In this document: positions 16,041 to 25,435 of the stretch, piece after piece
Layout of the letters: every line of letters begins with the position of its first letter
Numbering within the stretch: the first letter of the stretch is position 1
DNA from: Pseudonocardia lacus
GTDB lineage: Bacteria > Actinomycetota > Actinomycetes > Mycobacteriales > Pseudonocardiaceae
Direction: 5' to 3'
Assembly (NCBI RefSeq): GCF_018531445.1
Contig: NZ_JAHDTH010000010.1
Location: 1-64,000 of the forward strand
Length of the DNA: 64,000 nucleotides
Position numbers and translations under genes: made by a program
Notes under the pieces: model-generated
Told to the model about the DNA's origin: nothing
What the model saw: the letters and a program-made list of their open reading frames with translations, nothing else
The model's database searches: none

Positions 16041-17180
16041 TCAGGTGTCGTGCAGTACCACCCCGCGGATGTTCCGGCCCTCGACCATGTCCCGGTAGGC
16101 CTCGTCGAGCTGGTCCAGGCGGTAGCGGCGGGAGATCAGCTCGTCCAGCCGGAGCTGTCCGGCGCGGTAGAGGTCGATGAGCAGGGGGATGTCGGCGCGG
16201 GGGTTGCAGTTGCCGAACAGGGCGCCGCGGACCTCGCGCTGGTGCAGCACGACGTCCTGGGTGGCGAAGGTGAGCGCCTTCTCCGACGAGCGGCCGTTCG
16301 CGGTCACGATGACGCGGCCGCCCCTGCCGACCAGCGCGGTGCTCGCGGCCACCATGTCCTCGTCGAGCTCGCCGGGGGTCAGGATGACGTGGTCGGCCAA
16401 CCCGCCCGCGGTCACCTCCGCGACGTGGTCCGCCGCGGCGGCCAGGTGCGGGTGGGCCGCGGTCGCGCCGAACCGCAGGGCCGTGGTGCGCTTGAGCTCG
16501 ACGGGGTCGACGGCGACGACGTGGCGGGCGCCGGCGAACCGGGCGCCCTGGACGGCGTTCACCCCGACCCCGCCGACGCCGACCACGACCACGACGTCAC
16601 CGGCGCGGACCTCGGCGGCGCGGACCGCGGAGCCCCACCCGGTGGGGACGCCGCAGCCCAGCAGCGCCCCGACGTCGAACGGGACGTCGTCGGGCAGGGG
16701 CAGGCAGGCCCACTCGGAGACGACCGCGCGCTGCGCGAAGGTGCCCAGGCCGCAGAACCCGCCGAGGTCGGTGGAGGCGGTGCCGGGGCCGTCGAGGTGG
16801 AACCGGAACGTGCCGTCCTCGGCCATGCCGGTCATGGCGTTGGCGCCCTTGACGCACACGTTCTCGTGGCCCGTCGAGCACGGGCGGCAGGTCCCGCAGG
16901 CGGGGATGTAGGAGCAGACGACACGGTCACCGGGGCGCACCCGGGCGACGTCGGGGCCTACGGCCTCCACGACGCCGGCACCCTCGTGGCCGCCGACGAT
17001 GGGCAGCCGGGTCGGGAAGTCGCGCTGGGTGACGTGGTGGTCGGAGTGGCACAGGCCGGCGGCGCGGAAGGCGACCCGGACCTCGTGCGCGCGGGGCTCG
17101 TCGACCCGCAGGTCGACGACCTCCCACCCGGACCCGCCGTCGAGCATGACGCCGGCGCGGACGGTGGTCTCACCACTCAT
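16041..17180 (-). CDS. Zinc-dependent alcohol dehydrogenase A
   Basis: A 379-residue medium-chain dehydrogenase resembling class III and NDMA-linked actinobacterial enzymes. It has the catalytic Cys in AGLCHSDHHVTQ, VGGHEGAGVVEAVG, a structural zinc cluster (CGTCRPCSTGHENVC), GCGVPTGWGSAV, and a nucleotide fold GVGGVGVNAV with an acidic residue in VVAVDP. The expected reaction is NAD-linked oxidation of a primary alcohol or an adduct. Its ATG (17180) lies 11 bases inside the end of the next dehydrogenase gene, so the two are translated together. Confidence 0.85.
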   Translation of the reverse strand: MSGETTVRAGVMLDGGSGWEVVDLRVDEPRAHEVRVAFRAAGLCHSDHHVTQRDFPTRLPIVGGHEGAGVVEAVGPDVARVRPGDRVVCSYIPACGTCRPCSTGHENVCVKGANAMTGMAEDGTFRFHLDGPGTASTDLGGFCGLGTFAQRAVVSEWACLPLPDDVPFDVGALLGCGVPTGWGSAVRAAEVRAGDVVVVVGVGGVGVNAVQGARFAGARHVVAVDPVELKRTTALRFGATAAHPHLAAAADHVAEVTAGGLADHVILTPGELDEDMVAASTALVGRGGRVIVTANGRSSEKALTFATQDVVLHQREVRGALFGNCNPRADIPLLIDLYRAGQLRLDELISRRYRLDQLDEAYRDMVEGRNIRGVVLHDT

Positions 17181-18258
17181 GCACGATCACCCCGCGGAGG
17201 TTGCGACCCGCGTGCAGGTCGTCGAAGCCGGTGCCGATGTCGTGGAGGTGGTAGCGGGCGGTGATGAGCCCGTCGACGTCGAGCGCGCCGTCCTGGTACA
17301 TCCGGACCAGGCGGGGGACGTCGTCGAGGGGGTTGCAACCGCCGAGCACCCCGCCCCGGATCCGGCGGGTGTAGGCGATCGCCGGGCTCGGGTGGTGGCG
17401 GAACGAGCCGGGGCCCAGCGACGTCACGGTGACCTGGCCGGCCTTCCCGACGACCATCAGGGCGGCGTCCAGCACGGCGTCGTCGACCACGCCCACCGTG
17501 ACGACGGCGTGGTCGGCCAGCTCGCCCCAGGTGTCGTCGACGACGAAGTCGTGTGCCTCGGCGGCGTCGGCGAAGGCGTGGGTCGCGCCGAAGCGCAGGG
17601 CCGCCTCCCGCTTCGCCGGGACCGGGTCGACGGCGACCACGCGCCGGGCCCCGGTGGCCGCCGCGGCCTGCACCGCGTTCGCCCCCACGCCGCCGCACCC
17701 GAACACGACGACGGTCTGCCCGACGCGCACGCCGGCGAGGTGGGCCACCGTGCCCCACCCGGTCGGGACGGCGCAGCCCAGCACGGCCGCGACCGCGGGC
17801 GGCAGGTCGTGCGGGACGCGGACGCAGGACCGCTCGGAGATCACGGCGCGTTCGCTGAACGTGCCGAGCCCCCGGTACCCGGCCAGGTCCCGCTCGTCGA
17901 GGTGGAACGGCACCGGCCCGGCCGCGGGGTCGGCGCCGTCGTCGCAGAGGTTCTGCCGGCCGGTCGCGCAGTAGCGGCAGTGCCCGCAGACGGGCACGGG
18001 GGAGCACAGCACGTGGTCGCCCGCCGCGACCCGGGAGACGCCCGGCCCGACGGCCTCGACGATCCCCGAGCCCTCGTGGCCCCCGACGAACGGTGCCCGC
18101 GCACCGACGGTGCCCCGCCGCGCGTGGTCGTCGAGGTGGCACAGCCCTGCCGCGCGGAACCGCACCCGGACCTCCCGCGGGCCGGGGTCGTCGAGGTCGA
18201 GGTCGACCAGCTCCCACGGCGCGCCGGGCTCCCGGCAGATCGCGGCCCGGGTCCTCAC
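17170..18258 (-). CDS. Zinc-dependent alcohol dehydrogenase B
   Basis: A 362-residue paralogue of the following dehydrogenase: AGLCHLDDHARRG, VGGHEGSGIVEAVG, structural zinc CGHCRYCATGRQNLC, GCAVPTGWGTVA and GCGGVGANAV with VVAVDP. Aligning it with its neighbour places the start at GTG 18258 (RTRAAICREPG); the frame is open to 18315 but that part does not look coding. Its stop overlaps the next gene's start. The close tandem pair suggests two related substrates or a heteromeric enzyme. Both lie downstream of the PucR gene after about 115 bases, so readthrough from the peptide operon is possible. Confidence 0.8.
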   Translation of the reverse strand: MRTRAAICREPGAPWELVDLDLDDPGPREVRVRFRAAGLCHLDDHARRGTVGARAPFVGGHEGSGIVEAVGPGVSRVAAGDHVLCSPVPVCGHCRYCATGRQNLCDDGADPAAGPVPFHLDERDLAGYRGLGTFSERAVISERSCVRVPHDLPPAVAAVLGCAVPTGWGTVAHLAGVRVGQTVVVFGCGGVGANAVQAAAATGARRVVAVDPVPAKREAALRFGATHAFADAAEAHDFVVDDTWGELADHAVVTVGVVDDAVLDAALMVVGKAGQVTVTSLGPGSFRHHPSPAIAYTRRIRGGVLGGCNPLDDVPRLVRMYQDGALDVDGLITARYHLHDIGTGFDDLHAGRNLRGVIVHEW

Positions 18259-18373
18259 CGCCCGCGCACCGGGCCCGTAGCGGGGACGTCGATGTCCATG
18301 GGCCGACGCTCGCACGGGCGGTCGCCCTGGTCGAGAGACCGCTGACGGCCCCGGCCGCCGTCTCTTGACTCGG

Positions 18374-20053
18374 TCAGCCGCCCCGCGGCGGGGTGGTGCG
18401 CAGCACCCGCAGCTGCAGCATCGCGGCGAAGCGCTGGTCGGGGTCGTCGAGGTCGATGCCGCCGACCTCGACGACCCGCCGCAGCCGGTAGCGGAAGGTG
18501 TTCTGGTGCACGAACAGCGCGTCGGAGGCCGCGACGACGTCGCCGAACGCGTCCAGCCACGCGCGCAGCGTCTCCACCAGGCTGCTGCGGTGGCGGTCGT
18601 CGTAGTCGATCAGCCGGGCCAGCGCCCCGGTCGGCTCGTCGCCGCGGGCGGCGGCGAGGTCGCGCAGCTCCAGGATCAGGGCCTCGCCCTGCAGTTCGTC
18701 GAGCCGCCCGACCCGCCGCCCGGTCGCTCGGCCGGTGCCCTCGCGCAGCACCCGCAGGACCCGGTCCACACCGGCGCGGCTGTGGGCCAGCCCGGACAGG
18801 TCGGGCGCGACCGGCCCCACCGCGGCGATCGCGGGCAGCCGGTCGCCGACGCGGTCCAGGAAGTCCTGCAGGGTGCGCAGCGCGCGGGCCTCCGCCTTGT
18901 CCGCGGGGCCGACCGCGGGCAGCAGCCCGTAGGTGGCGGTGCCGATGGCGCCCGCCGCGGAGCGGGGGTGCACGGCGGACAGGTGCATGGCGAAGGCGTC
19001 GGCGAGGCGCTGGCGGTCCTGGGTGGTGGCGGCGTCCGCGCTGCCGTCGGCGGGGGGTCGCGGCCCGTGCTCGTCGAGGGCCACGCCCAGCACCAGCAGC
19101 GGCCGCCCGGCGAGGCCGAGCCGTCCGAGGGCCTCGCCCGCTCCGACGCCGCCCTCCAGCGCGGAGCTGAGCAGGTCGGAGCGCAGCCGCCGGGCCACGT
19201 CCGCGCCCGCCCGGACCCGCAGCAGGTGCAGGGCGACCAGCTTCGCCGCCTCGCGCAGCGCCTCGACGCGCTCGGGGCTGAACGGCTCGGTCACCGCCGC
19301 CCAGATCGAACCCAGCACCTCGTCGCCCGCGCGGACGGCGATCGCGACGCGCGGGATGGAGCGCCCGCCGCGCCCGTCCGGGACCGGGTCGATGCTCACC
19401 GGTTGGTCGCTGCGCAGCAGCTCGCCGAACACCCCGCGCTCGTGCAGGATCCGGGAGAGGCGCTCGGGCACCTGCCGGCCCAGGATGGTCTCGACCCGGG
19501 CGGGGTCGGCCTCGTCCTGGCGCCCGGAGAACGCGAGCACCCGGGAGCTGCGGTCCTCGATGGTGATCGGGGCGTCGAGCAGCGCGGCGATCGCGTTGGC
19601 CACGGCGAACAGGTCGCCCGACGGCAGCCCGCCCAACGACTCGGAGTCGGCGACCCCGATGTCGCCCTCGGCCAGCAGCGCGCGCAGCATCTCGCCGAGG
19701 TGGCCCCACGGCGCGCCCCGGGTCAGCCCGATCACGGCCACCCCGGCCTCGTCGGCGGCGGCGCGCACGGGCGCGGTCAGCGCGACCGGCGCCCGCAGCA
19801 CCAGACCGGCCGCGCCCTGGCCGCCGAGCCGGCGCAGCAGCGCCGCGACCTGGTCGGGGGCCTCCACCCCGATGCCGAGCACGAGCGCGTGCGGCGGCAG
19901 CACCGGCTGGTCGAGCGGGTCGTGGATCACGACGCCGCCGATGTCGGGGTGGCGGTCGGGGTCGCCGTGGGCGAGGTCGAGCAGGGTGCTGCCCAGGTCG
20001 TCGAGGACCCGACCCAGGCCCGTGCGGGGACGCGCGCTCGCGGCGGGGTGCAC
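18374..20053 (-). CDS. PucR-family transcriptional regulator, last gene of the peptide operon
   Basis: About 559 residues. The N-terminal PucR-like ligand region (about 12-130) begins GLGRVLDDLGSTLLDLAHGD. A GGDEF-like/CdaR middle follows, and the C-terminal helix-turn-helix is VVAASDALFVHQNTFRYRLRRV. Family members sense a metabolite and control nitrogen or purine use. GTG 20053 is chosen because it just precedes the domain. GTG 20140, which overlaps the upstream gene's end by 16 bases, is a real alternative and would couple translation. Placement at the operon end suggests feedback control of the peptide/D-amino-acid genes. Confidence 0.8.
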   Translation of the reverse strand: MHPAASARPRTGLGRVLDDLGSTLLDLAHGDPDRHPDIGGVVIHDPLDQPVLPPHALVLGIGVEAPDQVAALLRRLGGQGAAGLVLRAPVALTAPVRAAADEAGVAVIGLTRGAPWGHLGEMLRALLAEGDIGVADSESLGGLPSGDLFAVANAIAALLDAPITIEDRSSRVLAFSGRQDEADPARVETILGRQVPERLSRILHERGVFGELLRSDQPVSIDPVPDGRGGRSIPRVAIAVRAGDEVLGSIWAAVTEPFSPERVEALREAAKLVALHLLRVRAGADVARRLRSDLLSSALEGGVGAGEALGRLGLAGRPLLVLGVALDEHGPRPPADGSADAATTQDRQRLADAFAMHLSAVHPRSAAGAIGTATYGLLPAVGPADKAEARALRTLQDFLDRVGDRLPAIAAVGPVAPDLSGLAHSRAGVDRVLRVLREGTGRATGRRVGRLDELQGEALILELRDLAAARGDEPTGALARLIDYDDRHRSSLVETLRAWLDAFGDVVAASDALFVHQNTFRYRLRRVVEVGGIDLDDPDQRFAAMLQLRVLRTTPPRGG

Positions 20054-20124
20054 GCCGTCACCGTAGGGCCGGCCCTCCGGCTCGACGAAGGCGTCCGCTC
20101 CGGTCGTCGGCTCGGCCGCCGACC

Positions 20125-21261
20125 TCAGCCGGCGAGCCACTCGGCCGCCGTGGTGACCTCGGCGAGCCGGTCCGGCACGGGCGCCACGCCGAGCCCGGGA
20201 CCGGTCGGCACGTCGAGGTGGCCGTCGTCGAGCACGAACGGCTCGGTGATGTCGGCGGCGTAGTACCGCCCGGACGCCGACGTGTCGCCGGGCAGCGTGA
20301 ACCCGGGCAGGGCGGCGAGGGCGACGTTGGCGGCCCGGCCCAGCCCGGTCTCCAGCATCCCGCCGCACCACACCGGCACGCCGTGCGCGGCGCAGACGTC
20401 GTGGATGCGCCGGGCCTCCAGGTAGCCCCCGACCCGGCCCGGCTTGACGTTGACGATGCGGCAGGCGCCCAGCCGGATCGCCGCCGCGGCGTCGCGGGCC
20501 GACCCGATGGACTCGTCCAGGCAGATCGGGGTGCGGATCAGCGCGGCGAGGTCGGCGTGGCCGAGCACGTCGTCCTCGGCGAGGGGTTGCTCGACCAGCA
20601 GCAGGTCGAAGGGGTCCAGCCGGGCCAGGTGGCGTGCGTCGGCCAGCGTGTAGGCGGTGTTCGCGTCGACCTGCAGCAGCACCTCGTCGCCGAAGCGCTC
20701 GCGCACGGCCCGGACCGGCTCGACGTCCCAGCCGGGCTCGATCTTCAGCTTGATCCGGGCGTAGCCCTCGTCGAGGAACCCGCCGACGGCGTCGAGGAGC
20801 TCGGGGACGCTGTCCATGATCCCGACCGAGACGCCGCACGGGACGCGCCGGTGCACCGCGCCCAGCTCGCGGCCGAAGGAGCGGCCCTCGGCGCGCAGCT
20901 CGGCGTCGAGCACCGCGGTCTCCAGCGCCGCCTTCGCCATCCGGTGGCCCTTGACCGGCGCCAGCACGTGCGCGACCGCGTGCGCCGGCACCGGTCCCGC
21001 CGCCAGCAGCGCCGGGACGAGGTGGCGGCGCAGCACGTCCGCGGCCGCGTCGACGTACTCGCTGGAGTACGACGGGTCGGCCAGCGCCACGCACTCGCCC
21101 CAACCCTCCGCGGCGTCGGTGACGACGCGGATGAGCAGCACGTCGCGGGTCCGCTGGGTGCCGAAGGAGGTCCGGAACGGCGCGACCAGCGGCAGGCGGA
21201 TGCGGCGCAGCTCGATGCGGCGCGGGCGCGGCGTCGATCCCCCGCTCGCGAGCTCGCTCAC
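20125..21261 (-). CDS. N-succinylamino acid racemase-like enolase-superfamily enzyme
   Basis: A 378-residue muconate-lactonising-subgroup protein, MenC type 2. Catalytic Lys pair K171/K173 lies in RIKLKIEPGWD, metal ligands are D199 (LQVDANTAY), E224 (VEQPL) and D249 (CLDES), and the opposing Lys is K273 (NVKPGRVGG). This group includes o-succinylbenzoate synthases and N-succinylamino acid racemases. No other menaquinone genes are nearby, whereas a GNAT acyltransferase and peptide genes are, so the racemase role is favoured. The GTG start overlaps the acyltransferase stop (GTGA). It would interconvert N-succinyl-D- and L-amino acids. Confidence 0.8.
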   Translation of the reverse strand: MSELASGGSTPRPRRIELRRIRLPLVAPFRTSFGTQRTRDVLLIRVVTDAAEGWGECVALADPSYSSEYVDAAADVLRRHLVPALLAAGPVPAHAVAHVLAPVKGHRMAKAALETAVLDAELRAEGRSFGRELGAVHRRVPCGVSVGIMDSVPELLDAVGGFLDEGYARIKLKIEPGWDVEPVRAVRERFGDEVLLQVDANTAYTLADARHLARLDPFDLLLVEQPLAEDDVLGHADLAALIRTPICLDESIGSARDAAAAIRLGACRIVNVKPGRVGGYLEARRIHDVCAAHGVPVWCGGMLETGLGRAANVALAALPGFTLPGDTSASGRYYAADITEPFVLDDGHLDVPTGPGLGVAPVPDRLAEVTTAAEWLAG

Positions 21262-22118
21262 CGGTGGCCCCGCACGACGTAGCCGCCCGCGCGGTCGAAC
21301 CCGTCGATCCGCCCGCCGCGCCCCGCCAGTGCGGCGAGCGCCTCGCGCACGGCCGTCCGCCAGCGCCGCGCCGCCTGCGGGTCGACGAGTCGCAGCCGTT
21401 CGACGTCGGGGGGTACCGCGACCAGCGACGTCGGGCCGTCGAGGCTCCCCGGACGCGGTCCGCCGTCGTCGGCGGTGCCCAGCGCCGGCACGGCGCCGTC
21501 GAGCCGGGAGCGGGCCGGGCCGTCCCCGGAGCAGGCCAGGACCACGTCGGGGTCGCGCAGCCGCCAGCGCACCAGCAGCCGGTCGGAGTCCTCGTCGCCG
21601 TTGATCGCGTCGCCGAGCGGGCCGTAGAAGTTCGGCAGGTACTCGGCCGGCCGCGCGGCCAGCTTCACCAGGTTGAAGTGCGCGTTGCGGGCCACCAGGG
21701 GGTCGAAGGTCCAGGCGATCTCGCCGACGCCGCGGGCCATCGCCCAGGCCCGCTGGTGCAGCTTGAGCGCGAAGCCGATGCGGCGGTTGGTCGCGGCGGG
21801 CGCGACGCCGGCGATGTGGCTGTGCAGCGCGTCCTCGGACGGCGCGTGGAAGAAGCCGACGCAGGCCCCGACCAGCACGCCGTCGGCGAAGGCGCCGGCC
21901 ACGTAGTTGCCCGCCTTGGTGAACGCGCGGAGCAGTTCGACGGTCATCGGCGGGTTCGCCGAGCGCCCCCAGATCGCGCAGAGCAGCTCGACGGTGCGGT
22001 CGAGGTCGGCCAGCTCGGTCAGCTCGCGCACCGACACCCCCGCCCCGCGGGCGGCGGTGTCCGCGGCCCGCATGGCCCCGTCCAGCTCCAGAGCGATCTC
22101 GACGGTCCGGCCCGGCAT
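21258..22118 (-). CDS. GNAT-type acyltransferase, predicted amino-acid N-succinyltransferase
   Basis: A 286-residue protein with a GNAT-like N-terminal half: VRELTELADLDRTVELLCAIWG, then GNYVAGAFADGVLVGACVGF and HSHIAGVAPAATNRRIGFALK, which carries the acyl-CoA loop. A long C-terminal half has WTFDPLVARNAHFNL. This architecture is the one known beside N-succinylamino acid racemases, where it transfers succinyl from succinyl-CoA to a D-amino acid. The start ATG 22118 overlaps the preceding stop (TGATG) and the stop overlaps the racemase start (GTGA), so translation is coupled on both sides. The family is fairly clear; the acyl donor is inferred from its partner. Confidence 0.75.
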   Translation of the reverse strand: MPGRTVEIALELDGAMRAADTAARGAGVSVRELTELADLDRTVELLCAIWGRSANPPMTVELLRAFTKAGNYVAGAFADGVLVGACVGFFHAPSEDALHSHIAGVAPAATNRRIGFALKLHQRAWAMARGVGEIAWTFDPLVARNAHFNLVKLAARPAEYLPNFYGPLGDAINGDEDSDRLLVRWRLRDPDVVLACSGDGPARSRLDGAVPALGTADDGGPRPGSLDGPTSLVAVPPDVERLRLVDPQAARRWRTAVREALAALAGRGGRIDGFDRAGGYVVRGHR

Positions 22119-25100
22119 CAGCGCGTCCTCGGTGTCGCCCGCACGCCGTGGTGCAGGTACCGCTCCCCGGTGGGCAGCTCGTAGAAGGTCACCGGCGCCC
22201 AGGTCTGCGCCTGCGGCGGCCGGACGGCGAACAGCGCCGGACCGACCGGGACCAGCGGGTGCTCGTCGACCGGGTCGGGCACCAGGTCGGCCAGGGGGCC
22301 GGTGACGGTGGTGCGCAGCAGCGGGCCGTCCGGGCCGTCCTCGACCTCCATCCGCACACCGGCCCGCTCGTAGACGCCGACGAACGGCGCCACGTCCACC
22401 GGCGCGGGGTGCTCGGGCGGAGCGAACGGCTCCGCCATCGCGACCTCGGCGACCTCGGCGAAGACCTCCCGGTAGAGGTCCTGGTAGAGGTCGCGGCCGT
22501 GGCCGCCGTTGGTCAGCAGCACGACGGCCAGCCCCTGCTCGGGCAGCACCCGCAGGAATGCCTGCTGCCCGAGCGTGGTGCCGTCGTGGCCGATGAGCCG
22601 GTGGCCGTCCCAGTCGAACCGGATCCAGCCCAGCCCCCAGGAGTCGCCCAGGATGTGCTTGTCGGGCAGGTCGGCGTGGTGGGCGGCCATGTCGTGCACG
22701 CCGGTGGCCGACAGCAGCCGGGTGCCGTCGGCGGCCAGTCCGCCGGTCAGGTGCAGCCGGGCGAAGGCCAGCACGTCCGCGGCCGTGCCGGTGACCAGCC
22801 CGGCCGGCCCGAGCGCCCGCGGCAGCGACCACGCCGGCACCGGCACCGGCCCGCCGTCGCGCTCGTCGTGGCCGACGGCGACGGCGTGCAGCAGGGCCTC
22901 CTCGGGCAGCGTCACCGTGCGGGCGAGCCCGAGCGGGGTGAACAGCCGCTCGCGTACGGCCCGGTCCCAGCTCAGCCCGGTGACCTCCTCGATCATCCGG
23001 CCGAGCAGGACGTAGCCGGCGTTGCAGTACGACCAGGTCGCGCCCACCGGGTGGTTCTGGGTGCTCTCGGCGAGCAGTTCGACGTAGCGGCGCAGGCAGT
23101 CGTCGCCGCGGCCGGTGTCGGTGAAGATGTCGCCGTCGATGCCGCTGGTGTGGGTGAGCAGCTGGCGGGTGGTGACCGCCTTGGTGGCGTCGGGGTCGGC
23201 CAGGCGCAGCTCGGGCAGCACCTCGACGACGGGGGTGTCCAGCCCGAGCAGGCCCTCCTCGACCAGCATCATCACCACGGTCGCCGTCCACACCTTGGTG
23301 ATCGAGCCGATCTGGAACAGCGCGTCGGCGCTGACCGGCGCCCCGGTGCCGACGTGCAGGACGCCGTGGACGGCCTCGACCAGCTCGTCGTCGCGGCCGT
23401 CGGTCCCGAGGCGCAGCACGCCCAGCTGCGCGCCGGGCACGCCGTGCCGCTCGGCGAGCCGGGCCAGGCGCCGCTGCCAGTGCGCTCTCGACTCGGCGCT
23501 GTCGACGCGGGGTCGCCCGGCGCGCACGGTGTGCTGCTCCAGCCAGTCCAGGATCCGGTGGTTGACATCGAGGCGCTGCGAGGGCCGGCCGGTCAGGATG
23601 AACGCGTGCGGGGCGTCCGGGTAGACGACCAGCCGGGTCGGCACGCCCCGCTCGCGCAGCGCGGTGTGCCACTGCTGGGCCTGGCCGAGCGGGCACCGCA
23701 GGTCGGCGCCGCCCTGCAGGACCAGCGTCGGCGTGCGGACGTCGCCGACGCGGCTCAGCGGCGACATCGCCGCGTAGCGCTCCGGCTCCTGCCACGGCGC
23801 CCCGCCGAGCTCGTACGCGCTGATCAGGTGGCAGTCGTCGCTGGTGCCGCCCATGCTGACCAGGTCGCTGACCGGCCCACCGGCGACGGCGGCGGCGAAC
23901 CGGGTGTCGTGGCCGGTCAGCCAGCAGGCCATGAAGCCGCCGTAGCTGTAGCCCGCGACCGCGAGCCGGTCCGGGTCGGCGACGCCCTCGGCGACGAGCT
24001 CGTCGAGCGGTTCGAGGAGGTCGGCCGAGTCCGCGACACCCCACGCGTCGCGGACCCCGTCGAAGAACGCCTCGCCGTAGCCGTCGCTGCCGCGGGGGTT
24101 GACCAGCAGCACCGCCCAGCCCCGGCGGACCAGCTCCTGGTGGTAGAGGTGGACCTCGTCGGCGGCCGCGTTCCAGGCGTTGTGCGGGCCGCCGTGCACG
24201 TCGAGCAGCACCGGCCGAGGCCCGGTCCGGGCGGGGTCGTGCATGAGCCAGGCCTGCACCCGGGTGCCGTCGGAGATCGTGAACCAGCGCTCGGCGCGGG
24301 GGAGCAGCTCGCGGTCGGCCACCGCGGCGCCGTGCTCGGTGCGCACAGCGACCGCGCCGGTGGCCAGGTCGACGACCGCGACCTCGCCGAACGACTCCGG
24401 CGTGGTCAGCACGACGGCGGCGCGACCGGCGGCGACCGACAGGTCCGACACCACCCGCCCCGCGCCGTCGAGCACCGGGCGCGGGTCGCCGCCGTCGGTC
24501 CGGACCGACCACAGGTGTGTGCAGCCGTGCTCGCGCAGGCAGAACCACACCCGCCCGTCGACCTCCCGCGGCGTCCCGCCCGGGTAGCCGACGCCGCCGG
24601 GCATGACGTTGCGGTCGAGGCCGCCGGTCAGGTCGGTGACCTCCCAGCTGTCGACACCGAGCCGGAACAGCCGCGCGTGCCCGGCCGGGTCGCCCGACCA
24701 GCCGGTGACCAGCAGCGACCCGTCGGGGGCCCAGTCCGCGGTGGCGGCCACACCGTCGGTGAAGGCGACGGGCCGCGGCCGGGCGTGCGGCCCGTCGACC
24801 GTCAGGAGCTGGACCGGGGTGCGGTGGCGCAGGTCGGCGTCCGCGCCGACCGGGCCGGTGAAGGCGAGCGTGGTGCCGTCCGGCGACCAGGCCGGGGCGC
24901 CGGTGCCGCGCCCGTCGGTGAGCACCCGCAGCCGGCGGTCGGCGACGTCGAGCAGGTGCACCTGGTGGCGGACCCGACCGTGCAGCCCGGCGCCGTCGGC
25001 CTGGTAGTCGAGCCCGTCGGAGACCATGGGGCCGGTCGCGCCTCCGATCGCACCCCCGGTCGGATCCACCGGCGCGCTGAACGCCAGCCGGCGCCCGTCC

Positions 25101-25435
25101 GGGCTCCACCGCGGCTCGCCCGCCCCGAGCGGCAGGTCCGTCAGCTGCTCGGGCTCACCGCCGTCGACGTCGAGCACCGCCACCTGCCCGCCGCGCAGGA
25201 AGGCGAGCCGGCCGCCGTCGGGCGACCACGCCGGGGCGGTGTCCTCGGGTCCGGCGGTGAGCCGGCGCGGGGTGCCCCCGCCGGCCGGGACCAGCCACAG
25301 CTGCTCGACGGTGCGGTCGCGGTCGGCGTCGAGGGTCCGCAGCACGTAGACGACCCGGGACCCGTCGGGCGACACCGCGGGCCGGGACGGGACCGCGATC
25401 TCGGTCAGGTCCTCGATGCGCATGGGTCGGGTCAC
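22118..25435 (-). CDS. Fused S9 prolyl-oligopeptidase and beta-lactamase-fold peptidase
   Basis: An 1105-residue two-enzyme protein. Residues 1-390 form a WD-like beta-propeller (repeated WSPDG). Residues 400-640 form an S9 hydrolase with Ser497 in GYSYGGF, Asp in GGADLRCP and His in DAPHAFI. Residues 665-980 form a class C beta-lactamase/D-aminopeptidase-like domain with Ser711 and Lys714 (GSITKVW), YCN as the YxN motif and GHDGTT as the third motif. A lipocalin-like C-terminus ends it. No signal peptide is visible, so it should act in the cytoplasm. It could release residues from imported peptides, including D-residues. GTG 25435 overlaps the upstream stop; ATG 25423 is the alternative. Confidence 0.85.
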   Translation of the reverse strand: MTRPMRIEDLTEIAVPSRPAVSPDGSRVVYVLRTLDADRDRTVEQLWLVPAGGGTPRRLTAGPEDTAPAWSPDGGRLAFLRGGQVAVLDVDGGEPEQLTDLPLGAGEPRWSPDGRRLAFSAPVDPTGGAIGGATGPMVSDGLDYQADGAGLHGRVRHQVHLLDVADRRLRVLTDGRGTGAPAWSPDGTTLAFTGPVGADADLRHRTPVQLLTVDGPHARPRPVAFTDGVAATADWAPDGSLLVTGWSGDPAGHARLFRLGVDSWEVTDLTGGLDRNVMPGGVGYPGGTPREVDGRVWFCLREHGCTHLWSVRTDGGDPRPVLDGAGRVVSDLSVAAGRAAVVLTTPESFGEVAVVDLATGAVAVRTEHGAAVADRELLPRAERWFTISDGTRVQAWLMHDPARTGPRPVLLDVHGGPHNAWNAAADEVHLYHQELVRRGWAVLLVNPRGSDGYGEAFFDGVRDAWGVADSADLLEPLDELVAEGVADPDRLAVAGYSYGGFMACWLTGHDTRFAAAVAGGPVSDLVSMGGTSDDCHLISAYELGGAPWQEPERYAAMSPLSRVGDVRTPTLVLQGGADLRCPLGQAQQWHTALRERGVPTRLVVYPDAPHAFILTGRPSQRLDVNHRILDWLEQHTVRAGRPRVDSAESRAHWQRRLARLAERHGVPGAQLGVLRLGTDGRDDELVEAVHGVLHVGTGAPVSADALFQIGSITKVWTATVVMMLVEEGLLGLDTPVVEVLPELRLADPDATKAVTTRQLLTHTSGIDGDIFTDTGRGDDCLRRYVELLAESTQNHPVGATWSYCNAGYVLLGRMIEEVTGLSWDRAVRERLFTPLGLARTVTLPEEALLHAVAVGHDERDGGPVPVPAWSLPRALGPAGLVTGTAADVLAFARLHLTGGLAADGTRLLSATGVHDMAAHHADLPDKHILGDSWGLGWIRFDWDGHRLIGHDGTTLGQQAFLRVLPEQGLAVVLLTNGGHGRDLYQDLYREVFAEVAEVAMAEPFAPPEHPAPVDVAPFVGVYERAGVRMEVEDGPDGPLLRTTVTGPLADLVPDPVDEHPLVPVGPALFAVRPPQAQTWAPVTFYELPTGERYLHHGVRATPRTR

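Noticed and set aside
20125-21261. Menaquinone-pathway o-succinylbenzoate synthase
   Set aside because: The residues would allow it, but no other men genes are near and the coupled GNAT and peptide genes favour the racemase role.
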